From Leifsonia sp. EB41 (GTDB lineage: Bacteria; Actinomycetota; Actinomycetes; Actinomycetales; Microbacteriaceae): a DNA stretch of 64,000 bases. Positions 8,558 through 17,911 of the stretch are shown here, one piece after another (the first letter of the stretch is position 1; each line of letters begins with the position of its first letter). Below the pieces are notes generated by a model that had not been told where the DNA came from, did no database searches, and saw only the letters and a list, made by a program, of their open reading frames with translations. The translations under genes were made by a program, and so were the position numbers. The stretch lies in the NCBI RefSeq assembly GCF_041262565.1, contig NZ_JBGCCJ010000001.1:620001-684000 (forward strand). Reading direction: 5' to 3'.

Positions 8558-10642
8558 TCAGGCGTCGATGCGGGCGCGGGACAGGTCGTCGGCGCCCGCG
8601 ATGATGAACTCCTTGCGCGGGGCCACGTCGTTCCCCATCAGCAGCTCGAACACGCGATTGGCCGCCTCGGCGTCGGAGACGCGCACGCGGCGCAGCGTCC
8701 GGTGGGAGCGGTCCATCGTCGTGGTCGCGAGCTGGTCGGCGTCCATCTCCCCGAGGCCCTTGTAGCGCTGGATGGGCTCCTGGTACTTCCGGCCGCGCTT
8801 CTTGAGGTCGGCGAGCACCGCCTGCAGCTCGGCCTCCGAGTAGGTGTAGATCGTCTCGTTCGGCTTCGAGCCGGGGTTGACCGCGACCACCCGGTGCAGC
8901 GGAGGCACCGCGGCGAACACCCGGCCCTCCTCGATCATCGGCCGCATGTAGCGGAAGAACAGCGTCAGCAGAAGCGTCCGGATGTGGGCGCCGTCGACGT
9001 CCGCGTCCGACATGATGATGACCTTGCCGTAGCGCGCGGAACCCAGCTCGAACGAGCGCCCGGAGCCCGCGCCGATCACCTGGATGATGGCGGCGCACTC
9101 CGCGTTGGAGAGCATGTCGGAGACCGACGCCTTCTGCACGTTGAGGATCTTGCCGCGGATCGGCAGCAGCGCCTGGTACTCGCTGTCCCTGGCCCGCCGC
9201 GCGGTCCCCAGCGCCGAGTCGCCCTCCACGATGAACAGCTCGCTGTTGGCCACGTCGCTCGACCGGCAGTCAACCAGCTTCGCCGGCAGGGAGGACGTTT
9301 CCAGCGCGTTCTTGCGCCGCTGCGTCTCCTTGTGGGCGCGGGCCGAGATGCGGGACTTCATCTCCGCCACGACCTTGTCGAGCACCAGCGCGGACTGCGT
9401 CTTGTCGTCGCGCTTGGTCGACGCGAAGCGCTCGGCGAGGGTCTTCTGGATGACGTTGGCCACGATCGCGCGCACCGCCGGTGTGCCGAGGACCTCCTTG
9501 GTCTGGCCCTCGAACTGCGGCTCGGGGAGGCGCACGGTCAGCACGGCCGTGAGCCCGGCCATCACGTCGTCCTTCTCCAGCTTGTCCGTGCCCGCCTTGA
9601 GCCGGCGCGCGTTGAGCTCCACCTGCTGGCGCAGGAACTTGAGCAGCCCCTGGTCGAAGCCGGTCTGGTGGCTGCCGCCCTTGGGTGTGGCGATGATGTT
9701 GACGAACGAGCGCATCACGGTGTCGTAGCCGGTCCCCCAGCGCAGGGCGATGTCGACCTGGCACTCGCGCTTCAGCTCGGTCGGCACCATCGCGCCGCCG
9801 TCCGAGAGCACCGGCACCGTCTCGGTGAAGTGGCCCTCGCCGGTGAGCCGCCAGGTCTCGGTGATCGGGCTGTCCGGCGACAGGAAGTCCACGAACTCCG
9901 AGATGCCGCCCTCGTAGCTGAACGTGGTCCGCTCGCCCTCGGCCGAGCGCTGGTCGTCGATGGAGATCGCAAGGCCCGGGATGAGGAACGCCGTCTGCCG
10001 GGCGCGGCCCACGAGGTCCTCCACCGAGAAGTCGGCGCCGGCCGTGAACACCTGGCGGTCGGCCCAGTAGCGGATGCGGGTGCCGGTCACGCCCTTCCTG
10101 ACCTTGCCCGCGATCCGCAGCTCGCTGCCGCTCACGAACGGGGAGAACTTCGCGTCAGGGCTCGGCGCGGCGTCACCGTCGTCGAAGACGCCCGGCTCGC
10201 CACGGTGGAACGACATCGCCCAGGTCTTCCCGTCGCGGTCGACCTCGACGTCGAGCCGCTCGGAGAGCGCGTTGACCACCGAGGCGCCCACGCCGTGCAG
10301 ACCGCCGGATGCCGCATAGGACCCGCTGCCGAACTTGCCGCCGGCGTGCAGCTTGGTGAAGACGACCTCCACGCCGGTCAGTCCGGTCTTGGGCTCGACG
10401 TCGACCGGGATGCCGCGCGCCGTGTCACGGACCTCCACGCTGTCGTCGGGGTGCAGGATGACCTCGATCGCGGAGCCGTGCCCGGCGAGCGCCTCGTCGA
10501 CGGAGTTGTCGATGATCTCCCACAGACAGTGCATGAGGCCGCGGGAGTCGGTGGAGCCGATGTACATGCCTGGGCGCTTGCGGACGGCCTCCAGGCCCTC
10601 CAGCACCGAGAGGTGCCTCGCCGAATAGTCCGAGCTCGCCAC
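8558..10642 (-). CDS. parE: DNA topoisomerase IV subunit B
   Basis: ATPase subunit partnering ParC, 694 aa. GHKL ATPase motifs are clear (EIIDNSVDEAL, DTARGIPVD, GGLHGVGASVVNALS), followed by the transducer domain and the Toprim domain with EGDSALGTARR and SDADVDGAHIRTLLL, and the C-terminal YKGLGEMDADQL. The start is GTG 10642 with AAGGAG eight bases upstream. It is convergent with parC instead of in an operon with it, the same arrangement seen near hrdB/sigA in other actinobacteria. Length fits ParE/GyrB of this group. Confidence 0.9.
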   Translation of the reverse strand: MASSDYSARHLSVLEGLEAVRKRPGMYIGSTDSRGLMHCLWEIIDNSVDEALAGHGSAIEVILHPDDSVEVRDTARGIPVDVEPKTGLTGVEVVFTKLHAGGKFGSGSYAASGGLHGVGASVVNALSERLDVEVDRDGKTWAMSFHRGEPGVFDDGDAAPSPDAKFSPFVSGSELRIAGKVRKGVTGTRIRYWADRQVFTAGADFSVEDLVGRARQTAFLIPGLAISIDDQRSAEGERTTFSYEGGISEFVDFLSPDSPITETWRLTGEGHFTETVPVLSDGGAMVPTELKRECQVDIALRWGTGYDTVMRSFVNIIATPKGGSHQTGFDQGLLKFLRQQVELNARRLKAGTDKLEKDDVMAGLTAVLTVRLPEPQFEGQTKEVLGTPAVRAIVANVIQKTLAERFASTKRDDKTQSALVLDKVVAEMKSRISARAHKETQRRKNALETSSLPAKLVDCRSSDVANSELFIVEGDSALGTARRARDSEYQALLPIRGKILNVQKASVSDMLSNAECAAIIQVIGAGSGRSFELGSARYGKVIIMSDADVDGAHIRTLLLTLFFRYMRPMIEEGRVFAAVPPLHRVVAVNPGSKPNETIYTYSEAELQAVLADLKKRGRKYQEPIQRYKGLGEMDADQLATTTMDRSHRTLRRVRVSDAEAANRVFELLMGNDVAPRKEFIIAGADDLSRARIDA

Positions 10643-10864
10643 GAGCGCTCCTTGTGTTCCGTGCAGTGTTCCGGGTTGCGACGCGCTCGCGCGCGCCGTG
10701 CATCTTTCAGCGTACGTGCTGCGTCAGGCGATCCCGACCCCGACACCCACGGGCCCGAAGGCTACGCGTTGAGCGAAATAGCAGCGGATACGCGCCTCGT
10801 CTCCGGGTTTACGTGGTTCTATAGACGTACCGAGTTCACCGGTTGCGACGGAAAGGAGCATCAC

Positions 10865-11101
10865 ATGTCTACTATCACCTCGGAGAACGGTGCGGTTGAC
10901 GAGCTCGAGTCGGGGCCGCAATTGACGGCCGCAGACCGCTGCGACAGCTGTGGCGCTCAGGCGTACATCCGCGTCGTGGTCAACAACGGCGAACTCCTCT
11001 TCTGCGCCCACCACGGCAAGAAGCACCAGGAGAAGCTCTCGCAGATCGCGCACAGCTGGCACGACGAGACGGCTCGTCTCTTCGAAGAGCAGCGCGCCTA
11101 G
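10865..11101 (+). CDS. DUF7455 family small protein
   Basis: Protein of 78 aa of unknown function, common beside sigA/parE in actinobacteria. It has a short acidic N-terminus and a compact core with CDSCGAQAYIRVVV followed by LLFCAHHGKKH, so Cys/Cys and Cys/His pairs could hold a zinc ion. ATG 10865 follows a good AAAGGAG site. The 222-bp region upstream, shared with parE, contains a TATAGA-like -10 around 10822. The next gene, a racemase-like protein, begins 36 bp downstream on the same strand without a clear ribosome binding site, so it may be read from this promoter. Confidence 0.85.
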   Translation: MSTITSENGAVDELESGPQLTAADRCDSCGAQAYIRVVVNNGELLFCAHHGKKHQEKLSQIAHSWHDETARLFEEQRA

Positions 11102-11137
11102 GGTCCCCGCGACTCACGCGAACGGGCTGATCGAGCG

Positions 11138-11905
11138 ATGGCAGGGGCCACCGGCGTGCGCAGGCGCGCATTCGTCGACCTCGATGTCATCCGCTCGAAC
11201 GCCACCACGGCGGCCACCGCGTCGCTCCCCGACTGCACCGCCGATCTCCGCGCGGACGCGTACGGGCACGGGCTCATCCCCGTCGCCCGGGCGCTGACCG
11301 ACGCGGAGGTCGGCGGTCTTCTCGTCTCCCGGGTGGAGGATGCCGCGGCCATCGCGGACGCGGGGATCCCCGTGCCGGTGACCGTCGGCTTCCCGGCCGG
11401 CCGGCACGCCAGGGGCCCGGCCCACCTGCTCGGCCCCGAGCTGCTCGGGCTGACCGACGCTCCCGGCGTCGCCCCCGCATTGCGCCTCACCGGCGAGATC
11501 ATCGCGGTGAAGCGCGTCGGCGCCGACCGCGGCGTCTCGTACGGCTACACCTACCGCACCGACCGCCCCAGCACACTCGTGCTTGTCGCGCTCGGCTATG
11601 CCGACGGCATCCTGCGCGTCGCCTCCAACAAGGCGCCCGTGCTGGTCGGCGAGACCACCGGCCGGATCACCGGCCGGATCGCGATGGACCAGTTCGTCGT
11701 CGACATCGGCGACGCCGACGCACAGCCGGGCGACCCGGTGGTGCTGTTCGGCGACCCGTCCCGCGGCGAGCCGTCGGCACTCGACTGGGAGGCCGCGCTC
11801 GGCGTCGCCGCTCCGGTCATCACGAGCCGGCTGGGCCGCCGCATCGAGCGGATGTACGGGCATTGGACCAAGGCGACTCCGGGGAACAGGAGGGCGGCGC
11901 AGTGA
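11138..11905 (+). CDS. truncated alanine racemase-like protein (has Tyr/MDQ, lacks PLP lysine)
   Basis: 255 aa against about 370 for alanine racemase. The N-terminal 80 residues match the start of the PLP barrel, including RADAYGHG at 38-45, where Arg38 replaces the lysine that binds PLP. About 130 residues of barrel are then missing, and from about residue 115 the C-terminal beta domain is complete: GVSYGYTY with Tyr135 at the place of the second catalytic base, GYADG and IAMDQ at 182-185. Alone it should not bind PLP as racemases do. It overlaps the next racemase-like gene by four bases (GTGA), and the two have complementary losses. I infer it is one half of a heterodimer. A decayed paralogue is the alternative. 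Confidence 0.85.
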   Translation: MAGATGVRRRAFVDLDVIRSNATTAATASLPDCTADLRADAYGHGLIPVARALTDAEVGGLLVSRVEDAAAIADAGIPVPVTVGFPAGRHARGPAHLLGPELLGLTDAPGVAPALRLTGEIIAVKRVGADRGVSYGYTYRTDRPSTLVLVALGYADGILRVASNKAPVLVGETTGRITGRIAMDQFVVDIGDADAQPGDPVVLFGDPSRGEPSALDWEAALGVAAPVITSRLGRRIERMYGHWTKATPGNRRAAQ

Positions 11906-12978
11906 CCATCGTGGACGCGATCGCGGAGCCGCTCCCCCGCGCGGTCATCGACCTCGCCGCGCTGCGACGGAACATCGCGCACCTCACTGCGCTGATCGCT
12001 CCCGCCGAGACCATGCTCGCGGTCAAGGCCGACGCCTATGGCCACGGTCTCCTGCCCATCGCCGAGGCAGGGCTGGAGGCGGGTGCGACGTCGCTCGCCG
12101 TGCTGGAGGTCCCCGCTGGGCTCGTCCTGCGCGCCGCGGGCATCACCGTCCCGCTGCTGGCCTGGCTGCATGGCGAGGACACCGACTGGCGCGCGGCCAT
12201 CGAGGCCGACATCGAGCTCGGCATCTCGGCCGTCTGGCAGCTCGACGCCATCGCGGCCGCCGGCGCCGACCGTCGTGCCGTCGTGCACCTCAAGGTCGAC
12301 ACCGGCCTCAGCCGCAATGGCGCCACCCGCGAGCAGTGGCCGCACCTGATCGACGCCGCGCTCGAACTCCAGCGACAAGGCGTCGTGCGCATCCGCGCGG
12401 CCTGGTCGCACCTGGCCGACGCCTCCATCGCCGACGACGAGGCCTCCCTGGCGGAGTTCCGCAGCGCGGTGGCCGAGGCCGAGGAGCATGGAGCCCGGTT
12501 CGAGATCCTGCACCTCGCGGCGAGTTCGGCCGGCATCCGGATGCCCGAGGCCCGCTTCGACCTGGTGCGCTTCGGGATCGCCGCCTACGGCTTCTCCCCG
12601 TTCGACGACACCACCGGCGCCGAGCTCGGGCTGGAGCCCGTGATGCGGTTGGAGGCGCCGGTCGTGGAGGTGCACGTCGGGGGCACCACGCACGTCCGGC
12701 TCGGGATCGGGTTCGGCGACGGCGTGCCCGTCCTGGGCATCGCCAAGACGTCGGTCCTCCTCGCCGGCCAGCGCTGCCGCGTGATCGCGGTGGATGTCGA
12801 CACCATGCTCGTGGACGCCGGCTCGGCGCGCGTCGCTGTCGGCGACTCCGCTGTCCTCTTCGGGTCGGGCCGGGACGGCTCGGTCACCGCGGAGAAGTAC
12901 GCCGACTGGGCGGAGACCATCGCCGACGAGATGGTCACCGGCGTGGCTGTGCGCGTCCCGCGCGTCTACGAGAACTGA
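11902..12978 (+). CDS. alanine racemase-like protein (has PLP lysine, lacks catalytic Tyr and MDQ)
   Basis: 358 aa, fold-type III PLP enzyme. The barrel is complete: VKADAYGHG with PLP Lys42, KVDTGLSRNG, HLAASSAG and YGFSP. In the C-terminal domain the segment carrying GVSYG.TY is deleted (the text runs VVEVHVGGTTHVRLGIGFGDG), and the MDQ motif is VDT. In alanine racemase Tyr and MDQ reach into the neighbouring subunit's active site; here the preceding gene supplies both. The start is GTG 11902, overlapping the previous stop, so the two proteins are made in coupled amounts. Amino-acid substrate unknown; the neighbouring MurT/GatD-like genes point to peptidoglycan. It ends eight bases before the convergent gatD-like stop. 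Confidence 0.88.
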   Translation: MTIVDAIAEPLPRAVIDLAALRRNIAHLTALIAPAETMLAVKADAYGHGLLPIAEAGLEAGATSLAVLEVPAGLVLRAAGITVPLLAWLHGEDTDWRAAIEADIELGISAVWQLDAIAAAGADRRAVVHLKVDTGLSRNGATREQWPHLIDAALELQRQGVVRIRAAWSHLADASIADDEASLAEFRSAVAEAEEHGARFEILHLAASSAGIRMPEARFDLVRFGIAAYGFSPFDDTTGAELGLEPVMRLEAPVVEVHVGGTTHVRLGIGFGDGVPVLGIAKTSVLLAGQRCRVIAVDVDTMLVDAGSARVAVGDSAVLFGSGRDGSVTAEKYADWAETIADEMVTGVAVRVPRVYEN

Positions 12979-12985
12979 CGCGCGG

Positions 12986-13714
12986 TCAGAGGGCGACGCT
13001 GAGACGCGCGGCGATCGCACGCCGCGCGTTCGCCGCGTAGCGGTCGACGCGCTCGGTCTGCGCCACCGGAGGCAGCTCGCCGCGCAGCGCGGTCTGCAGC
13101 ATCCGGTCGGCCAGCACCGGGTTCATCGGGAGGACCGGACCGTGCAGGTGCGTGCCGATCGCACTCCCGAGCACGACGCCCTCCGTCTTGTCGCCGTTCC
13201 CGAAGCCGCTCACCACGTCGCCAAGGGGCGCCGCACCTGCGGCGTCCGCGCTGAACGTCGTGGTGGCCGAGTGGTTCTCGAAGCCCGCGAGCGTGACGCC
13301 ATCGGCCATCCGCACGACGACCTCCGCGACGTGCCGACGCGACCCCAGCACCGCGCGGGTCGGGAACACCCCGGCACCGGCGAGCGTCTCGCCGTCGGGC
13401 GTCACGATCTCCTCGCCGAGGAGCTGCCAGCCGCCCGCGATCGCGAGGATCGGCACTCCGGCGTCGCGCCACTGCCGCAGCCGCGGGGCGATCCGTGCCA
13501 CGTCCCCGGCCACGGCGCGCTGCGACGAGAGCGGGCCGGAGCCGATGTGCACGATGTCGGCGCTGGCCGGCAGCTCGCCGCCGGGAGCGTGCGACACGAT
13601 GTCGACGTCCACGCCGCGCCAGCGTGCGCGCTCGGCCAGGGCGAGCACGTTGCCGGCGTCGCCGTTGATCCCGAGCTCGCGCGGGTAGAGGTGCAGGATG
13701 CGGAGGACGGTCAC
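12986..13714 (-). CDS. GatD-like type 1 glutamine amidotransferase protein with dead glutaminase site
   Basis: 242 aa, the partner of MurT in lipid II D-glutamate amidation in Gram-positives, where it frees ammonia from glutamine. The family pattern is clear (PRELGINGDAGNVLAL, HIGSGPLSSQ, GFENHSATT, THLHGPVLPMNP with His191), but the nucleophile elbow reads ILAIAGGWQLLG: Ala93 stands where family members have the catalytic Cys. The protein contains no cysteine. It should therefore not hydrolyse glutamine and may act as a structural partner. The start is GTG 13714, overlapping the murT-like stop by four bases. The substitution is a clean GCG codon with no frameshift nearby. Confidence 0.9.
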   Translation of the reverse strand: MTVLRILHLYPRELGINGDAGNVLALAERARWRGVDVDIVSHAPGGELPASADIVHIGSGPLSSQRAVAGDVARIAPRLRQWRDAGVPILAIAGGWQLLGEEIVTPDGETLAGAGVFPTRAVLGSRRHVAEVVVRMADGVTLAGFENHSATTTFSADAAGAAPLGDVVSGFGNGDKTEGVVLGSAIGTHLHGPVLPMNPVLADRMLQTALRGELPPVAQTERVDRYAANARRAIAARLSVAL

Positions 13715-14985
13715 TTGTCGCCGCCTTCCAGGTCGAGGAAGCCGAGCTGCTTGCGGATCGCCATCATCTGCTCGTAGTTGACGATCATCGTCTTGGTGCC
13801 GCGGGACGGCTTCGGCAGGGCGAGGAACGCCTGGAGTGCGGGCCGCAGCTCCGGCATCACCTGGTCGACCTCGATGCCCGCGTAGGCGAACCGGGTCGCG
13901 AACTGCCAGGCCTTCGTGCCGGAGACGATGTCCACGTGCTCCAGCTTGGAGAGGTCGATGTCGTAGACCCAGGACGGATCGGGCGTGCCCTCGTCCACCG
14001 CGACGAAGACCTGCTCCGGGCTGTGGCTCAGGTAGTCGAGGTTGAGCTGGAGGCTCGGCGGGTTCTTCATCATGATGATCTCGATGTCCTCGTCGCCGAC
14101 CTTCAGCGTCTCGCCGCGGCCGTAGACCGTGCGCAGCGAGCTCATCGCCGCGACGACGGCCTCCGCCTGGAAGCGGTCGCCCAGCACCCGGCGGGCCATC
14201 GCCGTCGCACCTGCGGCGTCCACCGCGTAGTGGAGGCCGCGCGCGGGCAGGCCGATGCGGATGGACTCGCCGCCCATCGTGAGCTGCGCGCTCTGCGTCT
14301 CCAGCTTGCTGACGAACACGGCGGGCACCGGGAGGGCGCCGGCGGCGATGCCGGAGAGGTCCGCCACATTGGCGAGTCCGTTGGGCGAGGACTCGATGAT
14401 GGCCGGGGCCACCGCGAAGGTCGTCACGTCGCGGCCCGCGGCGGCGAGCTCCGCGCCTACCCGGGCGAGGCTGTCGTCGTCGGCGTTCACCACGACGAAC
14501 TCCGCCGACCGCTCCGCGATCGTGCGCAGCATCCCGATCACGCGGGTGGGCTCGAAGAAGCGGTTGAGCTGGTCGATCTGCACGTTGAGGAGCAGTGAGC
14601 CGCGCGGCTTCAGGACGGTCGCGAGGTCCACGCCGTACGCCTCGTCCACCTCGATCACCCCGACGTCACCGCGGACATAGCCGTCGAGCGGCACGTCCGC
14701 CAGCAGTGCCGAGGCGATCCCCTGCGGCAGATTGCCGCCGGACGGGTTGGTGAAGACGTTCAGCCCGTGCTCGCGCAGGATCGCGGTGAGCATGTTCGTG
14801 GTCGTCGACTTGCCGTTGGAACCGGAGACGAAGACGACGCCCAGCGGGAGGCGGCTGACAGCACGTTCGAGGAACTTCGGCGCGATCGCGAGCGCGACCC
14901 GCCCCGGCACCGCGGAGCCGCCTCCCCGCAAGCGCAGCAGCCAGCGGGCGAGGCGGCCGGCGATGACCGCCAGTCGATAGCGCAC
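13711..14985 (-). CDS. MurT-like Mur ligase family protein without zinc ribbon
   Basis: 424 aa, Mur-ligase fold with the C-terminal DUF1727 domain of MurT. Visible: a hydrophobic N-terminus, P-loop GSNGKSTTTNML (residues 55-66), FTNPSGGNLPQGI, VIEVDEAYGVDL, and the C-terminal PSWVYDIDLSKLE. Staphylococcal MurT carries a Cys4 zinc ribbon inserted in the central domain; this protein has no cysteine at all and the corresponding stretch is short. ATP-dependent activation of a carboxyl group should be possible, but with a GatD partner lacking its Cys the incoming nucleophile is probably not glutamine-derived ammonia. GTG start at 14985, three bases after the sigA stop codon. Confidence 0.88.
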   Translation of the reverse strand: MRYRLAVIAGRLARWLLRLRGGGSAVPGRVALAIAPKFLERAVSRLPLGVVFVSGSNGKSTTTNMLTAILREHGLNVFTNPSGGNLPQGIASALLADVPLDGYVRGDVGVIEVDEAYGVDLATVLKPRGSLLLNVQIDQLNRFFEPTRVIGMLRTIAERSAEFVVVNADDDSLARVGAELAAAGRDVTTFAVAPAIIESSPNGLANVADLSGIAAGALPVPAVFVSKLETQSAQLTMGGESIRIGLPARGLHYAVDAAGATAMARRVLGDRFQAEAVVAAMSSLRTVYGRGETLKVGDEDIEIIMMKNPPSLQLNLDYLSHSPEQVFVAVDEGTPDPSWVYDIDLSKLEHVDIVSGTKAWQFATRFAYAGIEVDQVMPELRPALQAFLALPKPSRGTKTMIVNYEQMMAIRKQLGFLDLEGGDK

Positions 14986-14988
14986 CGT

Positions 14989-16320
<1,332 letters not shown>

Positions 16321-16324
16321 CTGC

Positions 16325-16369
16325 CTACCTTTCATACAAGCGAAGGCCATTCATCCAAGCGAAGGGCAT
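16325..16369 (-). promoter_or_regulatory. sigA leader: 19-bp tandem repeat and 14-codon upstream reading frame
   Basis: Two head-to-tail 19-bp copies (16331-16349 and 16350-16368) differ at two positions. On the sigA strand an ATG at 16369 opens a 14-codon frame (reading [14 protein letters not shown]) that ends with TAG at 16325-16327, four bases before the sigA ATG. The sigA ribosome binding site GAAAGG lies inside its last codons, so translation of this frame could affect sigA initiation. Whether it is translated is unknown. Confidence 0.5.
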
Positions 16370-16521
16370 CCATACCGGGCGGAGGGCCGTGGTGAGCCGA
16401 CCGTGCGCCCGGGCTGAGGTCGCGTGCGGACATTACTAAGACCCATGTCAAGCCTTGGGCTGTCGCGCCGGGCACCATCAAGTGCTCCGACCCCAAGAAC
16501 ATGAACGGGTCCAGGTATCAA

Positions 16522-17862
16522 TTATTGCACGTTCTCGCCAGGCTCCCGACCATTTCGCCTTCGCCAAGCGTCAACCAGTGCAACCCACAAGGGGCCCACT
16601 TCTATTCCCTCCTCCTCCGCGAGACGGCGGCGGGTTCGCCGGCGGGCGCGGACGAGGAAGACGACGCCGAGGCCGATGATCACGTACTGCAGGGCGAACG
16701 CCCAGCGGAAGGAGTCGAGAGCGTAGAGACCGGTCACCGTGTGGGCGGTGTTCTGGGCGTCCAGGGCGACGCCGATGAGGAACATCATCACGAAGCTCGC
16801 CAGGAACCCGCCGACGTTCACGATGCCGTTGGCGGAGCCCAGGCTGTGCAGCGGGTTGGAGGTGCGCGCGAAGTCGAAGCCGATCAGCGAGCCGGGTCCG
16901 CCGATCCCGATGGCCACCAGCACGAGGATCAGGAGCCAAAGCGGCGGCGTCCCCGGCCACAGCAGCAGGAGCGCCCAGACGATCCCCATCATCCCGACGA
17001 TCGCGAGCACGAGGTTGCTGCGGCGCAGCGGGAAGCGCGCCGTCAGCAGCCCGAGGATCGGGCCGGCGATGAGCCCGGCGACGACCGACACGATCAGGAG
17101 GCCGCTGGCCTCCGCCGGGTCGATGCCCAGCGCGAACACCATGAACGGGAGGCCCCACATCAGGCTGAACACGGTGCCGGAGGACTGCGTGGTGAAGTGC
17201 GACCAGAACCCGAGCTGCGTCCCCGGCCGGGCGAGGCTGATCCGGAGCTGCCGGATCGACTCGCGCCAGGTCGCCGGTCGCGGGCCCTCGCTCGACCCGA
17301 CCGGCCGGTCGCGGATGGCGGCGACGATCCCGACGAGCGCGACCACCGACACCGACGCGGCACTGAGGAAGGCGGTCGTCCAGCCGGACTCGTGCAGGAG
17401 CAGCGCGAACGGGACGGCGGTCAGCACCTGGCCGAGCTGGCCGATGTTGCCGATCCACTGCGAGAGCTGCGGGACGAGGCGGCCGCGGAACCAGGAGTTC
17501 ACCAGCCGCATGAGCGAGGTGAACACGGTCGCGTCGCCCGCACCCACCAGGATGCGGCCGACGATGGCGAGCGTGATGGTCGGCGCGAAAGCGACCGTCA
17601 CCTGCCCGACGACCATCAAGGCGGTCCCCGCGATCATCAGCGCCCGCGAGCCCACCCGGTCGATCAGCACCCCGACGGGCACCTGCATCGCCGCGTAGAC
17701 GATGAGCTGGACGACCGCCATCGACGACAGGACGGCGGCGGAGACGTGGAAGCGGTCGGTCGCGGCGACGCCCGCGACGCCGATGCTCGTGCGCTGCATG
17801 ACGGCGACGAGGTAGGCGAAGACTCCGATCCCGAAGATGACCCAGGATCGACGCGAATTCAC
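16522..17862 (-). CDS. MFS transporter
   Basis: 446-aa major facilitator with twelve predicted membrane helices. The loop 2-3 motif is VPVGVLIDRVGSRALM and helix 4 begins GRILVGAGDATVFTSLMRL. A basic C-terminal tail (RARRRTRRR) ends in the cytoplasm. No substrate can be assigned; the pattern resembles anion:cation or general metabolite symporters more than drug pumps. GTG start 17862 with the hexamer TAGGAT six bases upstream, indicating a leaderless transcript. A similar transporter gene lies between sigA and the PAC2 gene in related genomes, but I see no functional link. The 152 bp between its stop and the sigA leader hold the sigA promoter region. Confidence 0.85.
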   Translation of the reverse strand: MNSRRSWVIFGIGVFAYLVAVMQRTSIGVAGVAATDRFHVSAAVLSSMAVVQLIVYAAMQVPVGVLIDRVGSRALMIAGTALMVVGQVTVAFAPTITLAIVGRILVGAGDATVFTSLMRLVNSWFRGRLVPQLSQWIGNIGQLGQVLTAVPFALLLHESGWTTAFLSAASVSVVALVGIVAAIRDRPVGSSEGPRPATWRESIRQLRISLARPGTQLGFWSHFTTQSSGTVFSLMWGLPFMVFALGIDPAEASGLLIVSVVAGLIAGPILGLLTARFPLRRSNLVLAIVGMMGIVWALLLLWPGTPPLWLLILVLVAIGIGGPGSLIGFDFARTSNPLHSLGSANGIVNVGGFLASFVMMFLIGVALDAQNTAHTVTGLYALDSFRWAFALQYVIIGLGVVFLVRARRRTRRRLAEEEGIEVGPLWVALVDAWRRRNGREPGENVQ

Positions 17863-17911
17863 CCCACGATCCTATGCCCGGCGAGCGAACGGGACCGTCG
17901 CGGAGGCCGGG

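Noticed and set aside
6002-10642. DNA gyrase genes gyrA and gyrB
   Set aside because: The A subunit lacks a canonical GyrA-box and the genes are convergent beside sigA, not in a gyrB-gyrA operon near dnaA/recF; topoisomerase IV fits better.
11138-12978. One alanine racemase gene broken by a frameshift
   Set aside because: Both genes carry their own N-terminal region including the ADAYGHG motif and their own C-terminal domain, so they are two separate copies. The lysine-to-arginine change is a substitution, and the GTGA overlap is typical of a working operon.
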